Shown one piece after another: positions 62,986-64,000 of a stretch of DNA of 64,000 nt (the first letter of the stretch is position 1; each line of letters opens with the position of its first letter). Source of the stretch: an uncultured Pelagibacteraceae bacterium (lineage in GTDB: Bacteria; Pseudomonadota; Alphaproteobacteria; Pelagibacterales; Pelagibacteraceae); NCBI GenBank assembly GCA_902524945.1, contig CABZFF010000004.1, positions 1 through 64,000 on the forward strand. Direction: 5' to 3'. Below the pieces are notes generated by a model that saw nothing but the letters and a program-made list of their open reading frames with translations, had not been told where the DNA came from and did not search any database. Position numbers and translations under genes: made by a program.

Positions 62986-64000
62986 TGTTTATTGATTATA
63001 TAATTCAAAATTCTATTTTTAACGAAAATAGTTCTAATAATTTTTTTTCTATCAATATATTTTTTGACTTTAGAATTTTTGAGAATAATTTCATTTATTT
63101 CATTTTCCATCAAATCTTTTTTTATATCGACTATATCTCTTGTTTTCCCATTTACTTGAATAGCAATTTTTACTTGATTTAAAAGGTTCTTTTTATCGAT
63201 TTTTGGCCAAGTATCGTATGTTTTACAATTAAGTAACTCTAAACACTCATAAGCTAAGTGAGGTGTAAATGGAATCATTAGTTTCATAATATTGGTTAGA
63301 TTAATCTTTAATGATTGATTGCTTACTTCAGTGTCTAATTGATCTCTAATTAATTTATGAATTTCATAAAAAAGTGCAATAGCTACGTTAAATCTAAAGT
63401 TTTTAATTGCATTATCAATTTTATTTACAAACTCATTTATTTTCGAATTAAATTCTTTTTGAATTTTATTATTAATCTTTTTTTCTTTTCTAGTTGCAGT
63501 TAAAAAATTTAAATTCCAAACTCTTTGTAAAAATTTGTTTGCTGAGGAAACTCCAGAATCTGACCACTGAACATCTTTTTCAGGAGGACTGTCCGATAAG
63601 ATAAACCATCTAACTGCATCAGCTCCATATTCATTTATCATTTTTTCTGGATCAATTGTATTTTTCTTAGATTTCGACATGGACTCTGGAGGACCTATTA
63701 TAACTTTTGAATTATCTAATTTTCTCTTTGCTGTATTAGCGTCTATTTTTTCAATTTCATCAGGGTATAACCAATTACCATCTAGATCCTTATAAGATTC
63801 ATGGCAGACCATTCCTTGTGTAAATAAGTTCTTAAACGGTTCATTCAAATCAAAATCCTTGTAACAACTACTTATTCCTTTTGTGAAGAATCTGGAATAG
63901 AGAAGGTGTAATATAGCATGTTCTATACCTCCAATATATTGGTCAACAGGCATCCAATAATCTATTTCACTTTTTTCAAAAGGTGAAGATTTATGATTAG
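62982..64000 (-). CDS. leuS: Leucyl-tRNA synthetase, C-terminal part (cut by window edge)
   Basis: The visible 339 residues are the C-terminal part of a class I synthetase. They include [20 protein letters not shown], the KMSKS loop in [14 protein letters not shown], the HIGH-side partner domain [11 protein letters not shown], the anticodon-binding helical domain and a short C-terminal extension ending near residue 323 of the visible open frame. The frame remains open to the window edge, so the N-terminal catalytic half lies beyond it. It heads the leftward leuS-lptE-holA unit. Confidence 0.95.
   Translation of the reverse strand, partial: NHKSSPFEKSEIDYWMPVDQYIGGIEHAILHLLYSRFFTKGISSCYKDFDLNEPFKNLFTQGMVCHESYKDLDGNWLYPDEIEKIDANTAKRKLDNSKVIIGPPESMSKSKKNTIDPEKMINEYGADAVRWFILSDSPPEKDVQWSDSGVSSANKFLQRVWNLNFLTATRKEKKINNKIQKEFNSKINEFVNKIDNAIKNFRFNVAIALFYEIHKLIRDQLDTEVSNQSLKINLTNIMKLMIPFTPHLAYECLELLNCKTYDTWPKIDKKNLLNQVKIAIQVNGKTRDIVDIKKDLMENEINEIILKNSKVKKYIDRKKIIRTIFVKNRILNYIINKQ

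Noticed and set aside
1..64000. CRISPR arrays, insertion sequences, prophage, integrons, toxin-antitoxin or defence islands
   Set aside because: No regularly spaced repeats, transposase or integrase motifs, or phage genes were seen on either strand; the region is core chromosome.

Overview
This window reads as chromosomal DNA of a streamlined, AT-rich alphaproteobacterium, most probably SAR11 (Pelagibacterales). The basis is the very low GC, tiny intergenic gaps with many 1-10 bp overlaps, alphaproteobacterial gene neighbours (rpe/heparinase/purH, hemC-hemD opposite tsaD, hemE next to the PPDK regulator, mnmE-mnmG-rsmG-parA-parB), and the absence of insertion sequences, prophage, CRISPR or plasmid genes. 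The taxonomic call is inference; no 16S gene is present. No gene-free stretch exceeds 300 bases. The longest, 273 bp at 40821-41093, is the likely replication origin.

Layout. 1-11.0 kb is a leftward 2-hydroxyacid cluster: a TRAP transporter (dctPQM), a partial amidase, a D-2-hydroxyacid dehydrogenase, glycolate oxidase glcDEF, a class I/II aminotransferase and an FMN-dependent L-lactate-type dehydrogenase. It can be read as uptake and oxidation of lactate/glycolate, with glyoxylate either reduced or transaminated. 11.0-15.7 kb holds a PagL-like outer membrane protein and cytochrome c maturation genes ccmC-D-E-F-G-H, without ccmAB. 15.8-28.7 kb holds small housekeeping blocks: hspQ, yciB, a BI-1 protein, argG, folD, mscS, hemCD, tsaD, an EVE protein and acetyl-CoA synthetase with an extraordinary Lys/Arg tail. 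29.5-31.6 kb is a two-subunit sodium/solute symporter under a perfect 18-bp palindrome.

31.7-40.8 kb contains rpe, a heparinase-like gene, purH, a pterin dehydratase, tRNA-Gly, a Lon-N protein, rho and hemJ-hemH-hemE. The predicted oriC (hemE/ppsR divergent gap) follows, then rightward ppsR-maf-aroE-coaE-dnaQ. 44.5-54.9 kb holds secB, fxsA, a Tim44-like gene, smr, hslVU, a hisBHAFE operon, lolA and ftsK. 54.9-64 kb holds a Ubi hydroxylase, mnmE-mnmG-rsmG-parA-parB, then holA-lptE-leuS. Two perfect parS cores lie inside rsmG, about 18.5 kb from the predicted origin.

The clearest candidates for a second look are the origin/parS pair, the Lys-rich tail on Acs, the long inverted repeat upstream of ccmC, the palindromic operator of the symporter, and the completeness of the hydroxyacid cluster. 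I did not find a convincing wholly new system; most of the window is core genome.
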